Positions 21,913-31,669 of a stretch of 64,000 bases of DNA are shown here, piece by piece. The stretch is from Ipomoea triloba (lineage: Eukaryota > Streptophyta > Magnoliopsida > Solanales > Convolvulaceae). Every line of letters begins with the position of its first letter. Position 1 is the first letter of the stretch. The notes under the pieces were generated by a model. That model did no database searches, was not told where the DNA came from, and worked only from the letters and a program-made list of their open reading frames with translations. Location: assembly GCF_003576645.1 (NCBI RefSeq), contig NC_044923.1, positions 15,572,988-15,636,987 of the forward strand. The letters run 5' to 3'. Both the position numbers and the translations under genes were made by a program.

Positions 21913-22419
21913 GGTTGGTTATGTTTGAAAATGATAATAAGAGAATGCAAATACTACACAAGAAGAAAATAATAAATTCCATATGTAATAAACACATAAA
22001 GTAAATGACACACAATTGTTTATAGTAGTTTGACGGTATCTCCTAATTTACTCTTCTCCTATTTCTAAAATGAATTTCACTATGTTTCTGGTCATGTATG
22101 TAATCCACAATATAGTAGCTACTTAAAACTTAATTGCACCCCAACTTCAATTCTAGCTACATGATAGTAACCGAGGATCTATTCACAATGCCCTCTTGTT
22201 ACTCTCTGGCTACCAACTTTCACGAAGTTTGTCTACAAATCCCTCTCATTACTTGACTACTACTACCACCATATCTTCTCCAAGATTGGTGGAACATTTC
22301 TAACTTCAAGCAGTTGGGTGTTTTCTTCTTCAACCAAAGATGAACCCTTTAGGTGTAATAAAGGGTTTCAGTGTGAAGCTTTAATTTGAGTGTACTAAAT
22401 GTTGTATGTTAAAAACTTA

Positions 22420-22718
22420 GGGTGTTTGGTTGGTGGGTTTGGGCATAAGGAATGGGTATAAAAGTGATTGTTAGTGTTTGGTTGATAGGTTTTGAGAATG
22501 TTACTATGGGTTTGGAATACCCCATTAATGAGAAAACCCATACCCTTATTGAATAAGGGTTTCATTTACCTTCCTCATTTCTTCCCGAACTATTAATAAT
22601 CATTCCCATTCCACCAAACTACCAAACATGCTAAACACTTTCAGCAAAACCCATTACCCTTACTAGGTATTTGATACCAATTCCGATTTCGATTCCCATA
22701 TACGAACTAAACGCACCC
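22420..22718 (-). mobile_element. Tourist-like MITE, copy 1
   Basis: 299 bp with ends GGGTGTTTGGTTGG and CTAAACGCACCC, flanked by TTA on each side (22417-22419, 22719-22721). It is in reverse orientation to the MITE at 22770. The sister module at about 28780 lacks it. Confidence 0.85.
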
Positions 22719-22769
22719 TTAATTTTTAGATAAGTTTTGCACTTAGTAAATTTCGTTTCCAATCACTTA

Positions 22770-23070
22770 GGGTGCGTTTGGTTCGCACATGGGAATCGGA
22801 ATCGGAATGGGTATCAAATACTTGGTAAGGGTAATGGGTTTTGGTGAAAGTATTTAGCATGTTTGGTAGTTGGGTGGAATGGGAATGATTATTAATAGTT
22901 GGGGAAGAAATGATGAAGGAAGATGAAACCCTTATTTAATAAGGATATGGGTTTTGCCATTAATGGGGTATTCCAAACCCATAGTAGCATTCACAAAACC
23001 TATCAACCAAATACTAACAATCACTTTGATACCCATACCTTATGTCAAAACCCCCCAACCAAACACACCC
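22770..23070 (+). mobile_element. Tourist-like MITE, copy 2
   Basis: 301 bp from GGGTGCGTTTGGTTCG to CCAAACACACCC with TTA duplications at 22767-22769 and 23071-23073. The uninterrupted site in the sister copy reads CAATCACTTAATCTACAC, giving exact boundaries. TTA targets and these termini fit PIF/Harbinger Tourist elements. Confidence 0.9.
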
Positions 23071-23088
23071 TTAGTCTACACAACTACA

Positions 23089-23256
23089 GTCAAAGACCTT
23101 GTGGTTTAGTGGCATCCGGTTTACACTCTCACATGGAAGGGAGTGAGTTTGAGTCTCAGTGGAGACAACTGTTCACTCTTTATGCTTCAGTAGGTTGAGA
23201 AAGTAGCTATGAGTAGATACTACATTGTAACAGAGTTAGTAGAATTCAAAAAAAAA
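23089..23256 (+). mobile_element. tRNA-derived SINE, family 1 (best bounded copy)
   Basis: A box in GACCTTGTGGTTTAGTGGCA, B box GAGTTTGAGTC, conserved body CTTCAGTAGGTTGAGAAAG and an A9 tail. It is flanked by GTCTACACAACTACA (23074-23088) and GTCTATAACTACA (23257-23269). The sister module has one uninterrupted copy of that target, so the insertion limits are certain. Confidence 0.9.
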
Positions 23257-23298
23257 GTCTATAACTACAAAATTGAACATAAAAATATAACTTTTCAC

Positions 23299-23600
23299 TA
23301 CACCTTTATTTAAAAGGTGTAGTGGATAATTGGAAAAAAAAATACGATGACAATACCGTAAATAAATACATAAGAATACACTACACCTTTTGTTTAAAAG
23401 GTGTAGTGGTTTATATATATATATATATATATATATAATTGCCTACTTTTGACAGCACATTCTTCAAGAACGTACCACGAAAAGTAATTTCGTAAAAAAA
23501 AACTTTAAAACTTTCCATGACACCCTCTCGTAGAGGGTGCGGCAGAAATTAAGTAATCAATTATTATATAACTTTCTGCGCCCGTGTCGCAGAAAGTTGA
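23299..23600. repeat. Cluster of five short perfect or near-perfect hairpins
   Basis: Successive inverted repeats: CACTACACC/GGTGTAGTG twice (23299-23328 and about 23380-23409), GTTCTTCAAGAAC-type, CACCCTCT/AGAGGGTG, and AACTTTCTGCG/CGCAGAAAGTT. All recur at 28877-29180 in copy 2. A short AT microsatellite lies within. Confidence 0.75.
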
Positions 23601-23639
23601 CAAAAAAAAAAAGACAGATCGTAATCAGATCTTAATTGA

Positions 23640-23850
23640 AACCTCCAAACTTACTCTTCTCCAACCTTAGATCTGAAGCCATTTCCTCCACCACAACACC
23701 AATGACCGCCGCCACCCTCTCATCGATCAGCCGTTGCCCACACCGCCCTTTCCTCCACCGAAGCTGCTAACGCCGAAGCCAACGCCAAATGGCACCGCCA
23801 CCGCCCCCACCGCCGATTCCTCCTCTACCATTGCAATTTTTAACGGTAAG
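23640..23850 (+). other. GC-richer block, possible transcribed exon of the repeat module
   Basis: C-rich sequence of ACC/GCC triplets followed by AACG|GTAAGT, a good splice-donor context. It is repeated at 29220-29407. The two copies do not keep a common reading frame, so a coding role is not supported. Confidence 0.3.
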
Positions 23851-24409
23851 TATTTTTTATTTATTCTATATTTGATTTATTTCAATTTTTTGTTGATTTT
23901 TCATACACAAACCTGTTAAAATCAAAATATTTTATTTTACAAATGAAAATCTAGACTAATGAAGCTTATAATTAAAAAAAAACATTAAAAAGTACAAAAA
24001 TACCCCGAGTTAGGGGTATATATTGCAATGATAAAAAGTTACGGATTAAAACAACTAACAAGAATCAATTAAGGGATTAAAAATGTATTTTTTTTCATTT
24101 GAGAATATGTTTTATTGATCTACTATTAGTGTTGTTCATTCATAAGATGATCAGAATAATCTTGCTTACTTAGCTTATTTTTCTTTTTTCTATATGATAT
24201 GCACAGGGGGTCACCTTGCTTAGTTAGATTTTATTGTATTTTCTATGATATGCACAGCAGCACAGGGAGTCACATTAAGGGATGAAAAAATGCATTTTTT
24301 TCATTTGAGAATATGTTTTATTGATCTACTATTAGTGTTGTTCATTCATAAGATGATAAGAATAATCTCTCACATTAAGGGATGGAGCATATATAAAAAC
24401 TGCACAAAC

Positions 24410-24480
24410 TGGGAATCCAGGGAATCAAACCCTGGTCAGTACCGTGGGAGGGTACTATGATACCACTACACCAGATGCGC
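24410..24480 (-). pseudogene. tRNA-Gly(CCC)-like sequence, copy 1
   Basis: 71 nt on the minus strand: GCGCATC acceptor, D-arm GTGTAGTGGTATCAT, anticodon arm GTACC-CTCCCAC-GGTAC (anticodon CCC, glycine) and T-arm CAGGG-TTTGATT-CCCTG. The 3' acceptor strand is GATTCCC instead of a match to GCGCATC, so the acceptor stem is broken. Confidence 0.8.
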
Positions 24481-24522
24481 TGTACAAAACCTTGAATGCT
24501 CTTGGTTGATTAATTAATTTTT

Positions 24523-25922
24523 GAGTAAATTGCACTTTTGGTCCTATGACTATAGGGGTCCTGTTAATTGCAGTACTTGACTTTAAAAACTAACAAACTA
24601 GTCCTTTAAGTATGCATTTTTTAACAGATTAGGTCCTTCCGGCCAAATCACCGGTCAAATTTGGCCGAAAAATCATAACCCAATTTTAATTATTTATAAG
24701 TGAGGACAAAATAGTCATTTGATAAGGTCTTCTTCTTCCTTGCACTTTTGCTTGCCGTCAACTCTGTGATTATTAGGTTTACAATGTCTTAGATTTCTTG
24801 ACTAAACAAAGAGTGAAAATCGCATAAGAAATGGGACAGTATATTGATATTGTTAGCAATTTTTTTTACAAATCACATGATACCAACAGAATAAGAAATT
24901 GAAAGTCAAACAAAATACCAACTAAACTGAAAATCGCATAAGAAACAACCAGATAATGATTCGAAGAGTGGAACGATGCAGAATCAGAAGCCAGTCGAAC
25001 AGAAGCAGATCTGCAAAGCCAGTCAAACAGAATACCAATCTTCCTTCCATTAAATCGCGAGGTCGAGGCGTCACGCGGCGGTGATGCCGTCATCGCGGGG
25101 TGGCCCAATGGACCTCTGTCTTCTCCTCCGGCGACCTCTGTTCCTTCCGGCATAGCAGAGCATCGAGGGCAAGGGTGGCAGCTGGAGTAGTCGCGAAGCT
25201 CCGGCGTGAGGCGATGGTTCGACAAAGTGTGAGTTTTTGGTTCAAATCTGACAGTCCAATGAGTTTTTGGTTCGACGAAACAGATCTGACAGTCCCGTGA
25301 TTTGCTAGAACTTTGAATCGTACAGATCTGACAGTCCCGTGATTTGCTAGAACTTTGAATCGTTGATTGCTGACAGTCCCGTGATTTGCTAGAACTTTGA
25401 ATCGTTGATTGGGATTTTCTATCACTGTGGTGCATCATTTGAATCGTTGATTGGGATTTTCTATCACTGTGGTGCATCATTGGTTTTGGTTCAAATCTGT
25501 GTGTCTCTTTGATTGCGATGAACGGGACAGCAACGGCGGTGCTGGTGGGAAGCTCTGGTGAGCGAGCTCTGGTTGCGATGAACTAGACGGCGGGGACGAT
25601 ATTTTCGGCGACTAAGCGAAGAAGAAGAGCATAGGCGGGTGAAAAGACCAAAATGCCCTCTTTTTAAACAAATTAAAATGAATTACAACTTAAAATGCCC
25701 TCTTTTTAAACAAATTAAAATGAATTACAACTTTCCGGCGACATTTGGCAAACAAATTAAAATGAATTACAACTTTCCGGCGACATTTGGCCGGTGATTT
25801 GGCCGGAAGGACCTAATCTGTTAAAAAATGCATACTTAAAGGACTAGTTTGTTAGTTTTTAAAGTCAAGTACTGCAATTAACAGGACCCCTATAGTCATA
25901 GTACCAAAAGTGCAATTTACTC
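24523..25922. mobile_element. MULE (Mutator-like element), 1,400 bp, long terminal inverted repeats
   Basis: Terminal inverted repeats of about 150 bp start GAGTAAATTGCACTTTTGG and extend to the CCGGCCAAATCACCGG region. Perfect 9-bp duplications TTAATTTTT flank it (24514-24522, 25923-25931). The interior has no transposase but contains GC-rich sequence and several tandem duplications. The module copy at about 30930 shows the same site without the insertion. Confidence 0.9.
25220..25480. repeat. Stepwise tandem duplications inside the MULE
   Basis: A unit containing CTGACAGTCCCGTGATTTGC and TAGAACTTTGAATCGT occurs three times (about 25277-25405). A following unit with TTGATTGGGATTTTCTATC and CACTGTGGTGCATCATT occurs twice (about 25402-25481). 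A third short repeat (AAATGAATTACAACTTTCC) lies at 25670-25790. Confidence 0.85.
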
Positions 25923-25931
25923 TTAATTTTT

Positions 25932-26940
25932 TTAATAGTACAATCCATTTGTTATATAGAGTAATTCTTCATACCCCTAATTTATTTTACCTACATACTT
26001 TTCCTTCTAATTTGGCATCATTTAATTGGTTTAATTTTTTTTTATTTATTATTAAAGGGTGGTTAGTCTATTTATGGGTATCCAATCCACATCAGGAGGG
26101 AAAATATAAGTGTAAGAAGCATTTTCCATACATATAGCGGTGGAGAAAAACGAATCATTTTGAGGGGCCAAAGCTATAGATAAAAATTAAAAATGTCAAT
26201 CAACATCAGTACTGACCATACCCAGTATTATAATAGATATATTTTACATGATAATATCAAATATTATTAATTAATAATTTTTTATGGACCGAACCCACCA
26301 TAAAATTGGGTTAATATTAAGAAATATGTACAAATATAATATTCGATTAATAGGGCTCATAATGCTTGGAATAATGTAAACGGGCTACAAGAGTTCTAAA
26401 TAAATAAAGTGAATAAATTAGGCACAAGTAGCCCAACCACATGTGAGTTGATTACTGCTATTGACTAAGTGACTAGTTGACACACAGAGGTCAATGATGC
26501 ACTGCATAGTTGACCAAGAGAGAAGTCAAGAGGATAAGAAGATAACTGATGATGATTTGAACTGGACATCAACACCTCCCCATCTCCCGCCTTTTACATT
26601 ACTCCTAAGGGCGCATGTTGTGGACAGGTACATTAACCACATCATTTCTTAGCCATACATGTGCCCTACTATGTGCCAAGCTTTAATTTCCAACCAAACC
26701 ATCATCTGCGCGCCACGTCATAAGACAGAATAGAGGTCCCGGCCTACCACTCTCGCCAGTCGCACACCCCACTGCCCTTGTCAGTTGTATGACCCCTAAC
26801 CCCTTGGTATGCCTCACCCCTTCCCTACTCCGATCTGTCGATCAACTCCCTAGGCAGACTGGGGGTCAGGGCTGGGGGCTTTAGCAAGCGATCCCCAAGA
26901 GTTTGGCACACTACCCCTCTTCCTTAGTTAATGGAGTTCG
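25932..26940. other. Non-coding DNA, origin unknown
   Basis: AT-rich to 26560, then a C-rich stretch 26570-26930 without a usable frame. I see no recognisable element boundary. Confidence 0.5.
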
Positions 26941-28110
26941 GTCCATGCTTTCATTCATAGCTTACTCAGGTTGGCCTAATTGTGGCATATTTTGAGTCAA
27001 ACAAATACCCGGAGTATTGGGTTATCGATCCACAGAGGAGCGATACGTATTGAGCACTAGTTACTAATCAATTCTTTTGAAGCTAATCCTAACAAAAATT
27101 GTGATTGATTGATTGCAAATGTAATAGTAATTAAAGAGAATAAAGAAAGCAAGTTGATGAAAACAATAGAGTAAGAGTGGAATTTTTGGGTTCAAGTGTT
27201 TAATCACTTAGTACTAACCTAAAGTGAAATATTTAATCACATGTGGAGGATTGTATTCAATAAGGAAAGAATTACGCCCATAATCAAACCCATAATAAGA
27301 AACCAATCAAGAACAAGCAATCTAAATGAAATCCCTTAACAAATATGCACTCTCCCACGGTGCAAAAGTCAAGTGTAAATGTGGGTGCTCTAATATATGC
27401 CCTAACTTCCATCAGGACTCAATTATAGCAAGACACAAGTAATTTAATTAGACCTTTAATTACAAGCATTAACAATATAAATCGCAATTGCAACACAAGT
27501 AGTCATAAAACCCAAATATAAACATATCATTAAAACATGAAGAACTAGGCACAATAGGTTCATAAACACTTTTCACCCAAAAATCCCTAAGTAGTTTAGC
27601 CAATCATGGCTAGCATTGCATTAATTACACTAACGTTAAAGAGTTTACAAGAAACAAAGAAAGTAAAAGAAAAGGGGAAGAAATTCTCCTGAATGTAGTC
27701 TTCCAGCTTTTCCTTCTTCCTCCAAAACCCTTGTAGCTCTTTGATGGTGACTATCTTCTCCCAAAAGTTGGTGGATCCCCCCTTAGACTTCTTGAAGAGA
27801 CAACACACTTTTACGCTCACTCTTTTGTCTCAAAAAATGCACCTTAGGTCCTATGGTTTGAGGAAGATGAGCCTTTTATAGTGGGAGCAAACTAGGGGTA
27901 TTATAGGAAATTTTACATAGCTGAAATCTTACATAGACGGGATTCTCGATGCTAGGGGCTCGACGCGTCGAGCTTCAACTCTACCCAAACTGGTCATGTT
28001 CTGGAAATTCTCGACGTGTCGAGCCTTGCACACTGGAACATCTCGACGCGTCGAACCTTCAATATCAATATTCTCCCTTCTTTTTGGCTCCAAGCATTCC
28101 TTAAACGTTT
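26940..28110. repeat. Unclassified repeat, possibly LTR-retrotransposon-derived
   Basis: The phrase CCGGAGTATTGGGTTATCGA followed by TCCACAGAGG resembles sequence seen in plant retrotransposon families. No terminal repeat pair or protein match was found. Three CTCGACGCGTCGAG-type palindromes lie at 27959-28055. Confidence 0.35.
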
Positions 28111-28119
28111 CCCTTGCTT

Positions 28120-28668
28120 TTGCCTTTAAACATGTTATCAAACACATTTTTTTTTCTATATGCATGACATCTAAATTATGTCGTACCAAGTGTGAACTCT
28201 AGTATGGCAAATCCCAAAAGATACTTCGCTTCCAACCGCAAGTTTTGGAAATAAATCCATTAACTTCAGTTGCATCCAATTTAGTGACTTTCTTAAGGCC
28301 TAAAGTCCCAATCTCGGCAAGGATATCATATCATGACCGAACAAGCGATGCCTTAGTTGTAATCGCTCTGTTCTTAAAGAACGCTGCCTTATTCCTACGA
28401 AATAGATGATTTGCTAGCAAAAATTTTCGATGATTGCCAAACCACGATTGCTTACCACTATATTTTAGGGTGAAGGCATTTGATTTGTCTATGCAATATG
28501 GACAAGCTAACCTCCCAACAGTGCTCCACCCGGATAACATCAAATATGCAGGAAAATCACTAACTGTCCACATAAGGGCAGCTCGCATATGAAATTCTGC
28601 TTCTTTGAAATATCATATGTTTGAACACCGACTTCCCATAATTGGTTTAACTCCGCAATAAGCAGTTG
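28120..28668 (-). pseudogene. CACTA (En/Spm) TNP2-type transposase fragment
   Basis: On the minus strand, in order: ELNQLWEVGVQTYD, FHMRAALMWTVSDFPAYLML, SGWSTVGRLACPYC, SWFGNHRKFLLANHLFRRNK, then after frame breaks WKRSIFWDLPY and VRHNLDVMHIEKK. This is the conserved centre of plant CACTA transposases (TNP2), which binds element ends and cuts. Only about 180 residues of a roughly 1,000-residue family remain, and stops are present. It abuts repeat-module copy 2. Confidence 0.9.
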
Positions 28669-28876
28669 TAGAAAAACAGTTGAGTGTTTTCTTCTTTAAC
28701 CAAAAATGAACCCTTTAGGTGTAATAAAGGATTTCAGTGTGAAGCTTTAATTTGAGTGTGCTAAATGTAGTATGTTAAAAACTTTTTAGATAAGTGTTTG
28801 CACTTAGTAAATTTTGTTTTCAATCACTTAATCTACACAACTACAAAATTGAACATATAAATATAACTTTTCACTA

Positions 28877-29180
28877 CACCTTTTAATAAAGGTGTAGTGG
28901 ATAGTTGGAAAAAATACGGTGACAATACCGTAAATAAATACATAAGAATGCACGACACCTTTGTTTAAAAGGTGTAGTGGTATATATATATATATACACA
29001 TATATATATAAACTTGCCTATTTTCGACAACACGTTCTTCAAGAACGTGCCGTTGAAAGTAATTTCGTAAAAAAAAGAAGTTAAAACTTTCTATGACACA
29101 CTCTCCTAGAGGGTGCCGCAGAAATTAAGTAATAAATTATTATATAACTTTTCGCAACACCTTGATGCCGCGGAAAGCTG
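28877..29180. repeat. Hairpin cluster, copy 2
   Basis: CACTACACC/GGTGTAGTG, CACGACACC/GGTGTAGTG, CACGTTCTTCAAGAACGTG (perfect 19-mer palindrome), CACTCTCC/AGAGGGTG and a degenerate TTTCGC/GCGGAAAG. Same order as at 23299-23600. Confidence 0.75.
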
Positions 29181-29848
29181 ACAAAAAAAATAAAAAGACA
29201 AATCGCGATCAGATCTTAATCGAAACCTCCAACCTTAGATCTGAAACCATTTCCTCCGCCACATCGATCAGCCGACGCCCACGCCGCGCTTTCCTCTATC
29301 GAAGCTGCCATTCGTCGCTACCGCTGAAGTCGACACTCACGACCACCGAAGCCAACGCCAAATGCCACCGCCACCGATTCATCCTCTGCCATTGCCATTT
29401 TTAACGGTGAGTATTTTTATTTATTCTATATTTGATTTATTTAAGTTTTTTGTTGATTTTCCCTAAAAAACCTGTTAAAATCAAAATATTTTATTTTACA
29501 AATGAAAATCTAAATGAATGAAGATTATAATTAAAAAGAAAATATTAAAAAGTACCAAACTACCCAGAGTTAGGGGAGTATATTACAATGATAAAAAGTT
29601 ACGGACTAAAACAACTAACAAGAATCAATTAAGGGATTAGAAATGCATTTTTTTTTCCATTTGAGAATATGTTTCATTGATTTATTATTAGTGTTGTTCA
29701 TTCATAACTATCATAAGATGATAAGAATATTGTTTTGTAAATTAAATGTACCGATCTTGCTTAGATTTTATTTTTTATGATATGCACAGGCCGCCACAGG
29801 GGGTCACATTAAGTATTAGAAGTTAGAATAAACATATATAATAAAAAC

Positions 29849-29919
29849 TGCGCAACCAGGGAATTGAACCCTGGTCAGTAGCATGGGAGGGTACTATGAT
29901 ACCACTACACCAGATGCGC
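29849..29919 (-). pseudogene. tRNA-Gly(CCC)-like sequence, copy 2 (best preserved)
   Basis: 71 nt: acceptor GCGCATC with 3' partner GTTGCGC (one mismatch), D-arm GTGTAGTGGTATCAT, anticodon loop CTCCCAT (CCC, glycine), T-arm CAGGG-TTCAATT-CCCTG and discriminator A. The anticodon stem has GTACC against GCTAC, one mismatch. Flanked by AT-rich DNA. Pol III boxes are intact, so transcription is conceivable, but the mismatches favour a pseudogene. Confidence 0.75.
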
Positions 29920-29964
29920 TTTACGAAAGCTTGAATGCTCCTGGTTAATTTATTAATGATTTTA

Positions 29965-30510
29965 TTCCATCACTCTCATGCTAAGTCACACTCTCTAGAC
30001 TCTAGAGCTTTGTTTACTTTGCATAAACTAAAATAGTCCTCATTTCTATACAATTAATTTTTTGGCCAGAAAAATGTTTTGTGCGAATCATATTATCTTT
30101 GTTGGGGCATTTTTATCATTTATAATTAACTTTTATCTAAGTAATTTAATTACATTTACTCAATGGCAGATTGACAGTATAATTTAAGAAGGGAACAATG
30201 TAGTTTTTTAAATGCTTTAGCTCTTAACTTTTTTATCGTTGCAATATATCCCTAATGATGAATTTTTTTTATAACAATTTTAACACATAGAAAAATAAAA
30301 TTTTCAAACTATATTAAAAGTTTACTTAGTACATGAATATTTTAATTCGGAATAGTTTATTATCTTTATTTTTTTTTATAAATTTTTCAATTTTACTATT
30401 TCATTTACAAAATAGAGAATGATAGCCTTCTTACCTAAATCTTCCCTCTTAAATTTTGGTACATCGTTCCTATTTTGTCTACAAAAGCCTATTAATATGA
30501 AAAAAAAAAA
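29965..30510. repeat. AT-rich repeat shared with 34995-35560
   Basis: CACTCTC.TGC.AAGTCACACTC, TTTTTGGC..GCCAGAAAAAT and GTGCGAATCATATTATCTT occur in the same order at both places, about 85-90% alike by eye. No coding content. Confidence 0.7.
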
Positions 30511-30514
30511 TTAT

Positions 30515-30960
30515 TTTACAAATGAAAATCTAGACTAATGAAGATTATAATTAAAAAAAACATCAAAAAATGCTAAATTACACAGAGTTAGGGGTGTGTA
30601 TTGCAAATTTGCAACGATAAAATGTTAGGGACTAAAAAAACTAACAAGAATCAAATAAGAATTTTCCATTTGAAAATATGTTTCATTGATCTATTATTAA
30701 TGTTGTTCATTCATAAAAATATTGTTTTGTAAATTAAATAAAAAAACTTAAATGTACCGATGTCGCTTTGTTATATTTTATTTTTTATGATATGCACAGG
30801 GGTCACATTAAGTGATGTAGCATATATATTGAAACTGCGCATTCATGGAATCGAAACCCGGTCAGCACCGTGAGAGAGTACTATGATACCACTACACTAG
30901 ATGCTCAAGACAAAAACTTGAATGCTAATGGATAATTAATTAATTGTTTTAATAATACAA
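30515..30960. repeat. Repeat module, partial copy 3
   Basis: Matches the 3' third of copies 1 and 2: TTTTACAAATGAAAATCTAG to TTGAATGCT, including the tRNA-Gly-like region. It ends in TTAATTAATTGTTTTAATAAT, the uninterrupted equivalent of the MULE insertion site in copy 1. Confidence 0.75.
30836..30906 (-). pseudogene. tRNA-Gly-like sequence, copy 3 (mutated anticodon)
   Basis: Same 71-nt frame as copies 1 and 2, but the anticodon loop reads CTCTCAC, the acceptor starts GAGCATC and the T-stem is broken (CGGGT / CCATG). Clearly a pseudogene. Confidence 0.75.
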
Positions 30961-31030
30961 TCTATTTTTTAAAAATTGGATATATATATATATATAATAT
31001 ATATATGTATATATATATATAGAAAGTGGC
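30961..31030. repeat. AT/TA microsatellite
   Basis: Alternating TA with short interruptions. Confidence 0.9.
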
Positions 31031-31430
31031 TGAGCTCCAATGCATTCGTGCGGCTGCATCTGTGTCGCCCGATTTTATTAATCCAACTGTAGTTCGTGTA
31101 TGTTTAAGTGGGGATATTATGGTAATTTTAGTATCTATATTATGTGAATTGAAATGATGCATTTTAGTACATGGTGTGGTGCGTTTTATTACGTATGTTG
31201 GTACATTAACTGTGTTGTGGAATAGTGTGTTTTAATCCATCCGCTGGTGCATTTTCATACGTAGAATGGTGTGTAACTGTGTTGTGGAATGGTGATATGA
31301 ACCCAGTCCTATGTTCAAATAAAGATGGAGTATTGTCCCAAGATAGCTCCTGATGCGACCCAAATGTAACCAATAAATGATCCATTGAAAGTCTCGAGTG
31401 GCCCGGTAACAATATTTCAATCAAGGAAAA
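31031..31430. repeat. Start of GTGCATTTTAATACGT-type repeat region
   Basis: Words such as GGTGCGTTTTATTACGTA and GTGCATTTTCATACGTAG match the array at 33150-33720, so the two belong to the same element, now split by retrotransposon-like DNA. Confidence 0.5.
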
Positions 31431-31497
31431 CAATTGAGACTTCAATATCAGATCAAATTTCCCGGTGTGAAATTATTTGCAAGATGTATTTTTTTTA

Positions 31498-31665
31498 GGT
31501 GGGAAACTACTTTGCAAGAATTGTATTTTTTATTTTTGGGTGGAAATTACTTTTGCAAAATGTTGTATTTTAAATTTTGGGTGGGAAATTATTTTGTATT
31601 TTTAATTTTGGGTGGGAATTACTTTTACAAAGTTGTAATTTTTTATTTTGGGTGGGATTAGTGAC
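31498..31665 (+). repeat. Tandem array of a ~40-bp TTTTGGGTGGGAA unit
   Basis: Five imperfect units each with GGGTGGGAAA.TACTTT, GCAAAATTGTATTTT and TAATTTTGGGTGGG. Similar T-rich arrays occur in untranslated or LTR regions of plant retrotransposons. Confidence 0.8.
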
Positions 31666-31669
31666 CTAG

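Larger units (their letters stand above)
22310..24510. mobile_element. Repeat module, copy 1 (CACTA-like), carrying three later insertions
   Basis: It aligns with copy 2 (28669-29960) over its length. It starts at TGTTTTCTTCTTCAACCAAAG, contains the CACTACACC hairpin cluster, a GC-richer block at 23640-23850, and ends after the tRNA-Gly-like sequence. Copy 2 lacks the Tourist pair and the SINE, so these are later insertions. CACTACACC termini and the nearby CACTA transposase relic suggest a CACTA derivative, but true ends and a 3-bp duplication were not found. Confidence 0.65.
28669..29960. mobile_element. Repeat module, copy 2 (uninterrupted sister of 22310-24510)
   Basis: Colinear with copy 1 but lacking the two Tourist MITEs, the SINE and the MULE. 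It contains the hairpin cluster (28877-29180), the GC-richer block with AACG|GTGAGT near 29407, and the tRNA-Gly-like sequence. Confidence 0.75.

Noticed and set aside
23734..23919. Pro/Thr-rich frame ending at a good splice donor
   Set aside because: The sister copy at 29220-29407 has different frames, so selection on a protein is not visible.
24245..24460. 71-codon plus-strand frame at the tRNA-like sequence
   Set aside because: It is the antisense reading of the tRNA-Gly-like region; the RESNPGQ peptide is the typical shadow of a tRNA T-arm.
24866..25480. 204-codon minus-strand open frame with internal SSSKSRDCQ repeats
   Set aside because: It is a by-product of tandem DNA repeats inside the MULE, overlaps other frames over the same repeats and shows no domain.
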